Assembly: GCA_024704765.1 (NCBI GenBank)
Contig: JAKMXF010000299.1
Location: 1-64,000 of the forward strand
Direction of reading: 5' to 3'
Source of the DNA: Oopsacas minuta
Lineage: Eukaryota; Porifera; Hexactinellida; Lyssacinosida; Leucopsacidae
Length of the DNA stretch: 64,000 nt
Notes under the pieces: model-generated
The model's database searches: none
What the model was told of the DNA's origin: nothing
The model's input: the letters and a program-made list of their open reading frames with translations, nothing else
Shown here: one piece after another, positions 17,845 to 29,978 of the stretch
Layout: every line of letters begins with the position of its first letter
Position numbering within the stretch: position 1 is the stretch's first letter
Program-made: the position numbers and the translations under genes

Positions 17845-20800
17845 ATGGATACAAACCCTCCCTATGAGGAGTTCGTAACACACTCTGAAGGGTTTGGGGG
17901 TTGCATATTTTTCTCTCTTCTCGGGAGGGACTATCTGCTCTCTTGTGGGTCGGACGGAGATATCAGATTACTGGATCTGTCAGGAGAGAAAGAGCCTATA
18001 GATTTGTATATCGGCTCCTCCCATCTTTACCAATTAGCTTGTGTTTCAGGTGACCTCATTAACACATTATTGATATCTTTAAAATTATTATAATCTTGTT
18101 CTACAGAGCCTACTGCTGGAGTCTTATTCGCTTGTGAAGACAACTCGTTATACTGGATAAATTTGAACCTCAATGACTTCTCAAAGCATACAAGGAAGAT
18201 AATCACCAGGTATCTGCGTGTATAAGAGTTGTAGCCTGGCTAATGTGCTGACTCTATGTATTCTGATAGGTTTGCCTCTGCTGTATACTGTGTGACTACA
18301 GATTCTAGTGGCCGTTGGATAGCAGCAGGAGCTGCAGACTTTACAATTAAGCTTATCCCAGCATCTGCCATTCTAACAACAAATCAATACACTTGTCATG
18401 TTCTAGACACTCATTCAGCTCCCGTACTATCTCTATCATTCAGTAGTGATGGTCTTATCCTATGCTCTACAAGTTGTGACGGACACCTCATCGTTTGGTG
18501 TACTAACAGTAGAACTGTTAAACACAAGATATCTGTTCTCAGCCCTAAAGTTTCTGATTTGTCTCTCTCCTCCTCTCGACTAGTTGCTGCCCTATCATGT
18601 ATGACAGCTGACATATGTTTCATGGCCACACCCCAGAGCTTCAGTGAAGAAGAGTGTCCCTCTGTCCCAGTATACTCCTCACTCGATTATCATCTTATTG
18701 ACAGGTACATATTTTAATATTATCTTATTATATGTTTAATTTTGTGATTGTATCAGACTAGTTTCCAACTCTACTACTGACTCCAGATCTTCTGGAACAT
18801 TCCATTGCTGCGCTTGGTCTCCAGACAGTCTCTATCTAGCTGCTGGCACTGCTTTGGGTCATATTATTATCTGGAGCTGCTCTGTAGATGATACTCGTGT
18901 TATTTTCAAAAGAGTTTCCATATTACGTCACACTTTAAGAGGAGATATAATTTCTGTTGCTTGGGGGGTGTCCAATATAACTGGCAAGTTAATGTTAGCT
19001 GCTTTCACAAAGTCTGGCTACTTAATACTATATGAGTCTCTTGAACTTACTCCTTGTACTATTCAGGCTAATGCGAATCAGTTGGATGACAGTTTGTTGG
19101 ATGGTCTCCAAGCAGCTGATCTGTTTGATTCCCAAGAATCTCACTCTAATATTCAAGTAAACGGGAGTAATATAAACATGGAAGAAAGCAGTCTTGATTC
19201 TAAACCACGTAAGTTGTAATATAAACTCTATTTGTTATTATATAATTGATTATGTTCTTATACTACATAAATATCTCAGAGACATCTCCCACAAAGACTG
19301 ACAGAAAAGCTGCCAAAAAGCGCAAGTTCGTGCCAGAATGGGAAGAAGATATAGCTATTATTGAGCCAGAGTACTCACAATCTTGTTCTGAACCTGTTAT
19401 CCAGCCAGAGCCCTCCTTATTACGTCAGGAATCTTTTCAGCCCAGTTCTTGGCCTCCTTTCTCTCAGATTACTGGATCTGAGCACGTATGTCTCTGCTAT
19501 AACTTAGTAGGAGTTGTAATCAGTCACAAAGCTCCAGGCGCGTTTGAAGCTGAGAGTGAAAATAAGCATTTTAACTTTTTGATAGAGGTAAGCTGACTTT
19601 ATACCAGTTATTGCTTATAACTATTTCACAGTAGCTGATCTATTAGGTAGAGTTTCACGACCGAGGGGTACATCACCCTCTCCAGCTTATTGATCCGCAT
19701 TGGTTCTCTGTTGGTGTTCTTACCGATGAGTTGTTGGTGCTGGGAGGCAGTGGTAATAGAAATGTTAAGAAACAGCCGAAGGATCAGTGCTTGATACAAG
19801 TACATAGATTCAATGCTTGGGATGGTTCCAAAGAATGGAACGCTCAGCTGCCAGAAGGAGAGAATGCTCTCTGCCTTGCAGCAGGCAGAGACTGGATTGC
19901 TGTAGTTTCTGATTCTCTAATTTTGCGTCTGTTTGGCACTGAAGGGACACAGTTCGATCTCCTCAAGATGCCCGGTTATCCGGTGTCAACTGCAGGCAGA
20001 GGAAGTCGACTAATTTTAGTTTATCATCAGAACTGCACTCTCAAAGACAGTCAAAACATGAGTTATTATCTCTTAGCAGTTTCTGGAATGAAACTAGTTC
20101 TGCTCGCTGAAGGAACACTGGTGATATCTCTGAATTCTGAGTTAAGATGGATTGGATTTACTTCTGCAGAATCTCCAGTAATCCTGGACTCATTGGGACA
20201 TTTAGAGGTACTCCATATTTATATATTTACTAATATCTATACTGATATTATGTGTTAGGTTGGTAGAGTTAATTCAAGAGGTGTTATATGGGCACCTATG
20301 CTAGACTTCAGCAAAACTGTACGTAAAAAGAGGAATACTCACAAGCTTGTAATTCTGGGTATCACTCCCTGTCTGGTAGAACCAACTGAAGATGAGGAAT
20401 CAGTCTGTAACGAAGAGATCAGATACATTGTACCCTCTCATGGCTCTCACTACCCTTCTCTATATCCTCGTCCCTCTGTACAGGTTGTCACTTATAATCC
20501 TCCATTCTGTTCCGTGGCTACTTCCGGAGTACTCTCTCTCGAGCAGCGGTACTTCCTCTCCACGTTCTGCTACGGCCAAGTAGCCAAACAATCTCAGGAG
20601 GAACTCATGCGACTATTCGCACTAGCTGCTCGCTCCGGGTCCTTCCAGAGAGCTCTGGAGGTAGGAGCTTTGTTGAATCAGCAATACAAACAGTTGGCTA
20701 TCACTTATTCGTCTAGACTACAGCTGTCCATGCTTGGTCAGAAAATGAACTCTCTTCTAGATGCTGGGAGAGTAGAAATAACAGATACAGCTGTAACAAT

Positions 20801-21326
20801 CGATTCAGAAGATCCATCTTTTGCTATATCTCAAGCAGAACACGAGTTGAAAGACTCCCCTCTTGTTCCTGGAGAAGAGATAGCTCCCTTCCTCTCTGCT
20901 ATCAGGACTAATTCTACAAACAGAGATAGTAACTTATTCTCTTCTGCTCCTGCTAACCCCTTCAAGAATCAGAAAGCTCCATTCTCTAGAGCTTCCAGTA
21001 TAGACAATAGCTTCATTAAATCAGTAATACAGAAATCTCTGGGAGGTAAACATACATTAAGTAATGTAACTGATAACAAGCAGCAGACCTCTGATCTCTT
21101 CTCAAAGCAATCTAAGCTAGGAGAGACAAGACATCCGGTTAAACAAACTGAAGCGAACAAGTCTTTTAATTCTGTTGAAAGCTCCAAACCCAAACCAAAT
21201 ACTTTCAAAGACTGGTTGGAACAAACAATGCCTCAATTAGAAGCTGACAACCCAACGCTAAAGAAAACAGAACTTATTCAAATTGCAACTAAGAAATGGC
21301 GTGAGGAAAAACGCGAAATTTCCTAA
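17845..21326 (+). CDS. WDHD1: WDHD1 / And-1 / Ctf4 replisome adaptor
   Basis: Homotrimeric hub that links the CMG helicase with DNA polymerase alpha-primase and other replication and sister-cohesion factors. Exons: 17845-18049, 18107-18209, 18270-18704, 18757-19208, 19280-19587, 19647-20207 and 20259-21326. All six introns (51-71 nt) are GT-AG and frame-keeping, giving 1043 residues (human 1129). The N-terminus is a WD40 propeller (LLSCGSDGDIRLLDLSG, WIAAGAADFTIKL, CSTSCDGHLIVW). An acidic and basic linker with KAAKKRK follows, then the SepB/Ctf4 trimer domain beginning VEFHDRGVHHPLQL. A reduced HMG-box-like C-terminus (FKDWLEQTMPQLEADNP) ends the protein. It is divergently transcribed from APMAP. 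Confidence 0.92.
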
Positions 21327-21722
21327 CTTCTCATCCCGGTCACTTTACAAGTTTATATATCGCTTCTATCTATTTTATTGAATTAGATGTGTGGTAATTT
21401 TCTAGTCGCTTAGTCTCTGAGCAGAACTTGAAGCCATGAGGTACAGTAGCTATTGTGTTATAACCACTCTCTGTAACAATAGCTGATAGTGTTCATTACT
21501 TTCAGCACATGGAGTAAAGAGATTAGCATTAGATAGATTACATCGCTACTACATCTAAAATTATATATTGGCTATTTAGCAATTTGTGTGATTGTATTTG
21601 CGTTTTAAATTGTAAGTGAAATTTTGCTTGTTTGCTTACTATTCTGATGCTCTAAAGTGGCTAACAAACAAACTGTACTCCTATTTATACGCAGATATTC
21701 CTAAGTATATTTAATCAGTCAA
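21327..21722. other. intergenic, WDHD1 to DENND2-like
   Basis: A stretch of 396 nt, A+T-rich. A weak 9-bp inverted repeat (AGCTATTGT and ACAATAGCT, near 21451-21486) is the only structure noticed. An AG at 21717-21718 lies 4 nt before the next start codon. Confidence 0.5.
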
Positions 21723-24578
21723 ATGCTCTCACAAGAGAATTTGCTTTGCTTAGCTCCTTTCTCCTCGATGACTCACAAGTATAACAACGCCCTCCAGCCT
21801 AACCATCAGCAGCAACTCCAATCGCCTGCAATTGTTCCACAAACACTCACTGAGTCTCCTAAGTTACCCAGACCACCTCCAAAGCCCAAACCGCATCGAT
21901 TTGTCCTAAAATCCACCGATCCTGTTCCATCTGAACTTACACCCACTCCACTCAAGTCATACCCTCATAGGAATTCGTTTCTTGATTCTAAGGAATCAGC
22001 TTTTGGATTTGAAACCCAGATTTACACAGAAAATAAGTTTTCTAAGCCTCAAGTAAAAAATATACGCGACTTTTCAAAACATGTAGATTATCATTTAGAA
22101 GTTAGGAGTACAAAGCCTGAGCTAAATACCTGTAGTTCTCTCTCTCTTTCAATTCCTAGCCCCACGCAAGACCCTCAGTTAAACACAGCAAATCTTCCTA
22201 TCCAGGAGCTAAATGCTAGTCCTTACTCTGTTAAGAAGAAATTTAAGATTGGAAAACACAAGAGACGTTACACTCCTAATAACAGCCCTATTCTCGGTAA
22301 GGAGTCAAACGCAGAGCCCTCTCTTACTAGCTTCAATAGATCTCAAGAGGATGCACCAAATAACTTGGTTCAATCTCAGTCTATTCCCAGTATTAAGGGA
22401 AATAAGAAAGATAAAAGTATAGCTCCTGCTCCTGTATTGAAATCAATTCATTCTGTGCCCATCGATGATCTTGGTCCCCAAATTGTATCCCGTCCCTCTC
22501 TTCTCAAATCTTACTCAGATATGCCAGGAGATAGCCCTGACGGTATACCAACTGGTATGCACACCTCTCCTTCATTTGACAGCTCTGATCCCTCAGTAGC
22601 AGACATCGGATCCCTCAAACTCGTAACAAGGCTGTTCTCTCAGTTTGAATCAGTATATGATCAATCCCCCAGAAGACCTGACAATCCATCTCTGCCCCGT
22701 TTGGACTCTTTCTTACAAGATTTCATTTTGGTAGACAAACAATCAGATAATCCAAACGCCCCCAGCTCTGCTACCGAATTAGATCATCTGAAGAAGAAAC
22801 TTAAGAAAGTATACTCCACTGATGACATCACGAATGTAGGAGATGACTTCACTACCTCCAGTGCTACATCTGTATTCATAGATCCATCTAGATCTATCCC
22901 TTCTACTCCCAGTGTAGTAATGCCTAAGAGGAGAGCATGGGATCAAGTCAATAGCGCATTCTCACTGATAAAACTACGAGGCTCTGTCTCACACACAAAA
23001 CGGTCTGATCCATCTTATACCCCTTCCATTTCTGGATCCGAGGAGGATGACGACCAGGGAGGGAAGATATTACTGAGATCTAAGAGACCCGCTCATGAAA
23101 TATTCCGTGAATCTATAAGAGTTAAGAAACGAGAAAGGTTAATGATTGCTTCTATGAGTAATGACAAGACAAACACATCTCCCAGTAGTTCTGCTACCAC
23201 GCTAGAGAGTGAGAGATCTGAACAGAAAATGTTTGAGTATGTTATCGTGGTTGGTCTTTCTAAGAGTAAGACAGAGGACAAATACGAACCTACCATATCC
23301 TACAGATTCCCTCCCATGAACGACATGGGAGCCGGATCCTTCCTCTCGTCTGTTCCTCAGTTCTGTTTCCCTGATGCTAGTCTATGGAAACCAGCTGTGT
23401 TCAAACCTTCTCACAATCATCTCTCTGAGACGTACTCATTCGTACTCACAGACGAGTTAGGAGTTAAAAAGTTTGGTTACTGTAGACGTATCCTACCGAA
23501 AGGGAAAGACCTGCCAGAGGTGTATTGTATTATTTCACCACTAGGTTGCTTCTCTCTCTACTCTTCTATTCTAGACTACGTGGAAACAGAGAGGGCACGT
23601 TCTTCAGCACTTGTATATGCGTTCTTAAGAGCTGTCATTTCCAGGCCTCTGCCATTGCCAGGACAGTCAGTCTCTATAAAATCTATAGTCTCAGATTCTA
23701 GACAGGGCGTTGGAGGTCTGTCCCTATTCAGACCTCAAGAATCATCTCGCTTAGAACACGTTAACTTCTCTAAACTGATGTGTTGTCTGGGTATTAAACT
23801 TACTTTACAGTTATTTGCTGCTACGTTACTTGAGCGTAGAATTATATTTGTAGCAGAACAACTGAGTCTTCTATCTAGTTGCTGTCATGCAATAGTAGCA
23901 CTACTCTATCCTTTCTCATGGCAGCATGTGTTTGTACCAATCCTCCCTGAAGCTATGGTTCATATTTGCTGTAGCCCCTCCCCCTATATCGTAGGGCTAC
24001 TCCCTTCCTCTCTAGAAACTGTCTTGCAGTTTGGAGAGGAAATGGAAGAAGCCATAATCATCTCTCTCGATGATAGGAAATTTATTCGTAAAGCAGGAGA
24101 TGAAGATCAAATACTTCCCTCTAAGTTACAGACTGCATTACTATCCTTACTAACAGGCTGTGATAAGCCAAACACATGGAGGGAGGATCTGGAGATGAGT
24201 GACGTAGTTATTGAGGCATTTATAAGATTCTTTATTGAAATTCTTGACATTTACAAAGATTTTACTTATCCGAACTTGGATGATCCCAGCATTATAGAGT
24301 TTCAAACAAAACCTTTCCTCAAAACTATAAAGAGTAAGGCTTCTAGAAGATTTATGTCAGAGTTTTGTAAGACTCAAATGTTTTTCAATTTCCTACAAGA
24401 ACAAGGAGATAATCCAGAATTTTCCCAGTCCATAAAAACTATGTTTCAAGAAAGGTATGACGAGATAATGTCTAATCGCGTTCTCTCTGCGAAATATGGC
24501 AAACATGTTTCCTCCGGCCTGCTTAAAAAGTTTCGCTTTGGAAAGATCGCCAGCTCTGCACCTGGGAAATCGAAATAG
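21723..24578 (+). CDS. DENN-domain Rab GEF, DENND2-like
   Basis: A 951-residue single-exon protein. The first 500 residues are Pro/Ser-rich with short PxxP stretches (KLPRPPPKPKPH) and are likely disordered. A tripartite DENN module follows from about residue 504. The uDENN part starts FEYVIVVGLSKSKTEDKYEP. The cDENN part includes LEHVNFSKLMCCLGIKLTLQ, LLERRIIFVAEQLSLLSSCC and WQHVFVPILPEAMVHIC. The dDENN part runs to about residue 915. DENND2 proteins promote GDP release from Rab9-type GTPases in endosome and actin-linked traffic. The layout (long disordered N-terminus, C-terminal DENN) is the DENND2 one. Which vertebrate paralogue it corresponds to cannot be said. ATG at 21723. Confidence 0.85.
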   Translation: MLSQENLLCLAPFSSMTHKYNNALQPNHQQQLQSPAIVPQTLTESPKLPRPPPKPKPHRFVLKSTDPVPSELTPTPLKSYPHRNSFLDSKESAFGFETQIYTENKFSKPQVKNIRDFSKHVDYHLEVRSTKPELNTCSSLSLSIPSPTQDPQLNTANLPIQELNASPYSVKKKFKIGKHKRRYTPNNSPILGKESNAEPSLTSFNRSQEDAPNNLVQSQSIPSIKGNKKDKSIAPAPVLKSIHSVPIDDLGPQIVSRPSLLKSYSDMPGDSPDGIPTGMHTSPSFDSSDPSVADIGSLKLVTRLFSQFESVYDQSPRRPDNPSLPRLDSFLQDFILVDKQSDNPNAPSSATELDHLKKKLKKVYSTDDITNVGDDFTTSSATSVFIDPSRSIPSTPSVVMPKRRAWDQVNSAFSLIKLRGSVSHTKRSDPSYTPSISGSEEDDDQGGKILLRSKRPAHEIFRESIRVKKRERLMIASMSNDKTNTSPSSSATTLESERSEQKMFEYVIVVGLSKSKTEDKYEPTISYRFPPMNDMGAGSFLSSVPQFCFPDASLWKPAVFKPSHNHLSETYSFVLTDELGVKKFGYCRRILPKGKDLPEVYCIISPLGCFSLYSSILDYVETERARSSALVYAFLRAVISRPLPLPGQSVSIKSIVSDSRQGVGGLSLFRPQESSRLEHVNFSKLMCCLGIKLTLQLFAATLLERRIIFVAEQLSLLSSCCHAIVALLYPFSWQHVFVPILPEAMVHICCSPSPYIVGLLPSSLETVLQFGEEMEEAIIISLDDRKFIRKAGDEDQILPSKLQTALLSLLTGCDKPNTWREDLEMSDVVIEAFIRFFIEILDIYKDFTYPNLDDPSIIEFQTKPFLKTIKSKASRRFMSEFCKTQMFFNFLQEQGDNPEFSQSIKTMFQERYDEIMSNRVLSAKYGKHVSSGLLKKFRFGKIASSAPGKSK

Positions 24579-24900
24579 CAACACATGCTGTTATAAGTCC
24601 GCTGTACATTTCGCTTGTTCATATTTTAAGAATTGTGATGTGTAGATAATATACTTTTTATTCTTATACCAATCAGTCATACAGAGCTCTGTCACAAGAG
24701 TTGTTTAATTACTATCTTGTATGTTTATTCTTTTTATCAATCTACATATTCTTAGATTTTCAAATCAACAAAATCTATACAATTAAATACTTTGAATATT
24801 TCCTAACTTTCGATATATTTATGTAACGCTCCTACTCTTTTCTTAATCGTTACTTGTAGTTCTACTCAACACATTTTGATGCTAGAGATAGTATATAAAG
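24579..24900. other. intergenic, DENND2-like to KSR-like
   Basis: 322 nt of A+T-rich sequence with TATATAAAG directly abutting the KSR start codon at 24892-24900. I see no repeat or RNA gene. Confidence 0.5.
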
Positions 24901-27144
24901 ATGAATGGCCACTCTTCTAATCCATCTCCTGATTATAACACTAGGGATGATCCTCACCCCACAAGGCACCTCAGTGATAAAGCTCCTCCAAGCGAGCACT
25001 ATCGACAGAAACAAGAATATTTGCCTGTGTATAAGCCTAATGAGTCTCCTAATGGATTATCTGCTAATCAGCAGGGAGAAGGAGGTGTACAGCCTTTCAA
25101 TTTTAATGAATATAAAGTGTATTATCACTCCATATATTTGGGAAGAAAGCAATTGAAAGAAGCTCGTAGAGATTATTCAGATAATCCCACTTCCTCTTTC
25201 AGACTTTCAGTACACACACAGGAACAGTTTATAGTCATGGTATGTATGCATAGACATTTATTATTAATTACTAATTGTAATAGTATTATTCACTGTTTGT
25301 AGTTATTTGTTAAACTGCTTCAGATGCGTCGCAGTCTCTTACGTGAGAAACACAACCTTTCACAAGAAGACTTAAAATTCTGTATGGGGAATCCAACAGT
25401 CGAACACTGGCTAAAGGCAGTAGTCATTCAATCTCGAAGACTGATAGAATGCATCAAGTCCCAATTTGATTCTATAGAGAGTCTTCTGGACAGTAACAAA
25501 GATTACCTCCTGGAGCTGCTTGCACCTCACCCAATACACGAGATAGAGAGAGAACTATTCCTCTCTTCCTGGAGTATTCTCCAATCCTTTTCCTCTTCCG
25601 AGTTTCATGATTCTCTTTCTAATTACCACTTCTCATGGACTGAGTGCTGTGATAGAATGCTCTCACAAGAAATACCCTCAAGACTATACCTTAGTGATCC
25701 TATTAGTGAAAGCACAGTAAGTGACCCTCGCATACGCGCGCCGTCTCCCGACCCATGGACGCCCCCCCGCTCTCCGGATCGTGTTATTGGACCCAATAAT
25801 CACACTTTTCCACGCCCTCACAAGCCCTCTCTTAACCCAGACTCTGTAGGGACGGACCCTCAGAAGTTAGATGGACATGATACCATTCCTGGGGACGGGA
25901 CTCCTACTCCCAGGACATTCATAGGCATAAGGTTCTTGAGGCGGATCTTTCGTCCTAGAAACATATCCATACGATCATATGTACATCAGCAATGCAGAGG
26001 GTCTATGAACTCTCTGATAATGGAGTACGAGCAAGAACCCAGAGCTCCCAGATACAAAAATCACATACAAGCTTCTCCTGACAATGACTTTGGCTCTCAA
26101 TTACGTTTGCAAACTCAGATTCAAGACGAAGTATTTGATGATGATGCCATTCACTCTCCCTCCTGTCCCTCTGACACCGCCCAGACAGACGGATCCTCTT
26201 CTCCCCGTGTCTCCTCCTCTCCACAGCCCACCGACTGGGAGATCAACTTCGAAGAGATCCGTAACATTAAAGAGATCAAGAGTTGTAAGTTCAGCTCCTT
26301 AGCTACTGGCAATTGGCACGGACAGGTTATGATCAAAACCTATAAAGGATCTCTTTGCTTTGTGAGAGATCAATTCCAGCAAGAACTGAATGCTTTAAGG
26401 AATATACGTCATGATAACGTTATATTATTTCGTGGAGCATGTACTACTAGTGATCCAAACCTTACCATTGTTACCAGTGTAAAACACTCCCCTACACTAC
26501 ATCATGTTATCCGAATATCTCCCAAACATCCGCTGGAAAGAGTACTGACAATTCTTAAGGAAATATCACAGGCGATGACGTATTTACACGATAGGAAAAT
26601 TGTTCATCAAAACCTCACTACAGACTCAATCTACCTGGAGCGAGGAAATGCTAAGCCAATTCTATTCGATATTGCGGTTAACCCTCTACTGGATAATGCC
26701 GGAATAGATCCCGGTTCCTGGGAATTCCCACGGGGTTACGTGTCATGTATGGCTCCTGAGATCATTGACTCTCTATCTCCCTCAACTCATGAGTTAGACA
26801 GATACCTGCCATTCTCCGACAAGAGTGATGTATTTGCTTTTGGCTCTATTTGGTACGAGTTATACACTGGTCAGTATCCTCTGCAAGGAGACCCGATAGA
26901 AGTTGTTTTATTCAAAGTTAGCAACGGGTACAGACAGACTCTTGATCTTATCATAGGATCCCGAAGTATCAAAGAAGAGCTGTGTCGTTGTTGGAACAAG
27001 GACCCACTCAAACGACCATCTTTCCAGAGTTTGGGAATAATCATAGACAAACTACCAAACCTCCAACAACCGAGGAAAATGCCTGCTCGTAGCAGCTCCC
27101 AATCAGCAGTCATGCCTCTCAAGAGCTCAGAGGCAACTATGTGA
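24901..27144 (+). CDS. KSR: KSR-like scaffold pseudokinase of the RAF family
   Basis: Scaffold for the Ras-ERK cascade that binds RAF, MEK and ERK. Exons 24901-25239 and 25324-27144, with an 84-nt GT-AG intron in phase 0, give 719 residues. The N-terminal 410 residues are a helical region followed by a Pro/Ser/Asp-rich linker. No Cys/His-rich C1 domain is visible, although KSR proteins usually have one. The kinase-like domain (about residues 415-695) begins DWEINFEEIRNIKEI and matches KSR at RHDNVILFRGAC, FGSIWYELYTGQYPL and KDPLKRPSF. Its glycine loop has lost its glycines. The beta-3 Lys (VMIKTY) remains. HRD is HQN and DFG is DIA. It should therefore not phosphorylate and is likely an allosteric scaffold. 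Confidence 0.82.
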
Positions 27145-28082
27145 CGTCATCAGCCAGCTTGGCCGCATTACGATACCGTTATATTAAGCTCAGTTCAGCG
27201 CATCACACATTGCAATCGACGCCTCCGTGCTAAGCTAATGCCTGTAGCCACACGGATAACTTGTGTTTCCCTTTCGGCTGTAATTTTATTTCTTGATGGT
27301 TTTTATTACACATACGATAAAGTATATCTATTTCCGTACATACGTATTAACGATAATTATCTCAAGTTAATATAATGGTACCAGGCTTTCTACTGTGTAT
27401 TATCTATTCTATGATTTTCTTTACATTTCTAAGTCTCGAATAAATGCAGTACAGATTGTCTATTCATGTTTTGTTCATTCATAATATTTACAAACATACT
27501 CGCTTACTAACTTTGTTGTTTAATTACATTTTCAGAATTGAATTTATAACATATACTTGTAAACAATCGCGTAATTTCTACTATTTGCCAACTAACTGGT
27601 GGAGATGTAGCAACCTACGCTGTTACCACACTATACAATACATACATACTTCCTAGTAGGAACAGTCAGCCACTATATAAGAGCCACTCGTGATTGAAAT
27701 TATACCGAATTGCTATTCTGTTATATTTCGTAATTATCAACTCAATCTCTGAAGAACCTCAACGGATATAAGGTAATATCACCTCGTTAATGAATTCTAT
27801 TATAAAGTATTACATTCAGAATTGCGAAATATAATAAAACGCGGTTTTTAGTTGCGCCAATTAGATTAGGGACATCTGTCTTGTACAATATTTGTAACGA
27901 ATCGATCGTGAGCTTTAAATATCGAAATTTGCGCTTTATTTCCGAATTAGGTAGAATATATTCATTTCTTAATATTTTTTGGGATCTAATTATTTCCTGT
28001 TTAGGTTCGTTATTTGAGTTATTTCAATTGTGTCAATTTATCCTAATATCAATAAATGTATATAAATTATTTATTCACACAG
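27145..28082. other. intergenic plus probable MEX3 5' non-coding exon
   Basis: After the KSR stop there is a CRE-like TGACGTCA and a poly(A)-signal-like AATAAA near 27439. A TATATAAG box lies at 27674-27681. A plausible non-coding first exon follows (about 27705-27772), ending at AG|GTAATA. The matching acceptor CACAG at 28078-28082 directly abuts the MEX3 ATG. That would make a 310-nt intron at 27773-28082, long for this window. Short ORFs here are not supported as genes. Confidence 0.4.
27674..27681 (+). promoter_or_regulatory. candidate TATA box of MEX3
   Basis: TATATAAG matches the TATA consensus and recurs as the same octamer in the APMAP-WDHD1 gap. A start about 30 nt downstream would give the non-coding exon described for MEX3. 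This is sequence match only. Confidence 0.35.
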
Positions 28083-29978
28083 ATGACTGCAACTTATCTC
28101 ACCCCTCACTCTGCTTTCCAATCCTCACTACCCCACTCCCGTCCCTTAGAAGACTCGCAAGGTAAATCATTAGATATAGCCTTAGAGATGTCTATGTTGA
28201 GCATAACCCCGGGCTATCCAGCTACAGTAACACCAACTGCTGGGGGAGAGAACTCTCCTCTGAACTCATTTTTCTTTGACATGTATGCTCACTCTCACCG
28301 ACCTTCTGACTCTAACGTTAACGCTACTGACTGTGTACAAGTGCCAAGCTCTGAGCACGTGGCAGAGATCGTAGGCAGGCAAGGTCAGTTAACGTAACAA
28401 CTTACATTATGTATATGAATTTTTAATAAAAGAATAATTATACACCACATCGTTAAATAATTCTACTAAAACACTCTTTCGTAGCCAAAACTTCTGTCCT
28501 GACTGTACATACCGATAGCGCAACCCACTCAGTCTATACGTGATCAATAATCTAATAAATTATACATAACTGAGCATAAATTAGCGACCGCTAATGTGGT
28601 TAGTTATCTAAATTTAAATAATATATTACCCCAGAGAATATCTTATAATTATTTACTCTACCTACCACCAACTCATTTCTACCATTGCATTGCATTGCAT
28701 TGCATTGCATTAACATTTTGATATGATCGTATAATGAATTAATTAAATCTATTTTTAGGCTGTAAAATCAAAGCTCTAAGAGCTCGGACTAATACGTACA
28801 TTAAGACACCCGTACGAGGAGAGAAACCAGTCTTTGTGGTGACAGGCAGGAAGGAAGACGTGAATCTAGCCAAGAGAGAGATCCTCGCTGCAGCTGACCA
28901 CTTCACTCAGATAAGAGCTCAAAGGAAGCAGGCTGCTACTGGTAATGCTCTCATTCGTGTAGGTTCTGGTACCCACTCTGTTACTGGAACAGGTCCCTAC
29001 TCACCGACTGATGAGGACAGTCTTACCATATCTGTTAAAGTTCCATACCATGTAGTGGGATTGGTCGTGGGACCTAAGGGAGCTACTATAAAGCGTATTC
29101 AGCAGAAGACAAGCACTTACATTATAACTCCTTCTAGAGACAAGGAGCCCTTCTTTCAAGTTACCGGTGCTAAAGAGAACGTAGAACAAGCTCGTAAGGA
29201 GATAGAGCATTACATAGCAGCACGTACTGGTACAATAGTATCTTCTGATGAGGTAGAGCTGTGTGAGCAACAATCTTTGTCCTATCTGTCTGATTCTGTT
29301 TCTTTTGGTAAGTCTCATCTCGTATCAGATCTGTATCTTAAGCCAGGGGTGCCTGATGATGACCTATTCCGTGGAACTAACGTCCTTAATCCCATGTGCA
29401 ACTTTCTGACGTCATCATCTGCTCCTGTCTCTCATAAATGTTCTACAATCTGGCCCCAGTCCAATTCTATTCCTACTAGTCTATTTGATCCTCAACAGCC
29501 TATGGCCAGTACTTACCACACCTTGACTGCATCTTATCCGGGTCTGCTCACCTCTCCATCCAGCACTATGTCTCCTCCTCTAACTAAAGCATCTAGTGCG
29601 CCTCTCCTATCAGGCGAGAACACAATCCTCCCTCTCGGCTCCTTCCACACAGTAACTAGTACTTCAGAAGCTTCACAACATCCCACTCATCTCTCTCCTA
29701 TCCCTCCCATCGGTAGTAAGAATCGGTGTCCCTCTCTTTACTCAGATTCTGGAGATTCTTCCTCCTTGCTTAGCTCTTCCTGCTCCGAATCGTTTCTTAC
29801 TCCAGACAGAAACGAATTAGACTCGTGCACTGCATGTAGTGCTTCCCCGTCTGCACTTAGAGTAGCCCTAGCTCCCTGTGGTCACATAACTAATTGTGAG
29901 AACTGTGCTTCCAAACTCTACTGTGTAGCCTGTCAGAGAGTAGCCGAGTCAGCTCTCCGGCTCCGTCCTGAAGCTTAG
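28083..29978 (+). CDS. MEX3: MEX3 RNA-binding protein (two KH domains and RING)
   Basis: Post-transcriptional regulator that binds target mRNAs through two KH domains. In other animals the RING gives E3 activity. Exons 28083-28383 and 28759-29978, with a 375-nt intron, give 506 residues. KH1 spans the junction: [15 protein letters not shown], then [20 protein letters not shown], both nearly invariant in MEX3. KH2 is [20 protein letters not shown] with the GxxG loop GPKG. A long Ser/Pro-rich region follows. A C-terminal RING of the C-x2-C ... PCGH-x3-C-x2-C type ends the protein ([24 protein letters not shown]). ATG at 28083 sits exactly after an AG acceptor. The intron within KH1 is the longest coding intron in the window. 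Confidence 0.93.
28683..28711. repeat. GCATT pentanucleotide microsatellite in the MEX3 intron
   Basis: Five to six perfect copies of TGCAT/GCATT in a row, about 50 nt before the 3' splice site. It is probably length-variable. Confidence 0.85.

Noticed and set aside
27444-28165. Short plus-strand frames between KSR and MEX3
   Set aside because: They lie in probable MEX3 leader and intron sequence and are rich in Tyr, Ile and Phe as random A+T-rich DNA would give.
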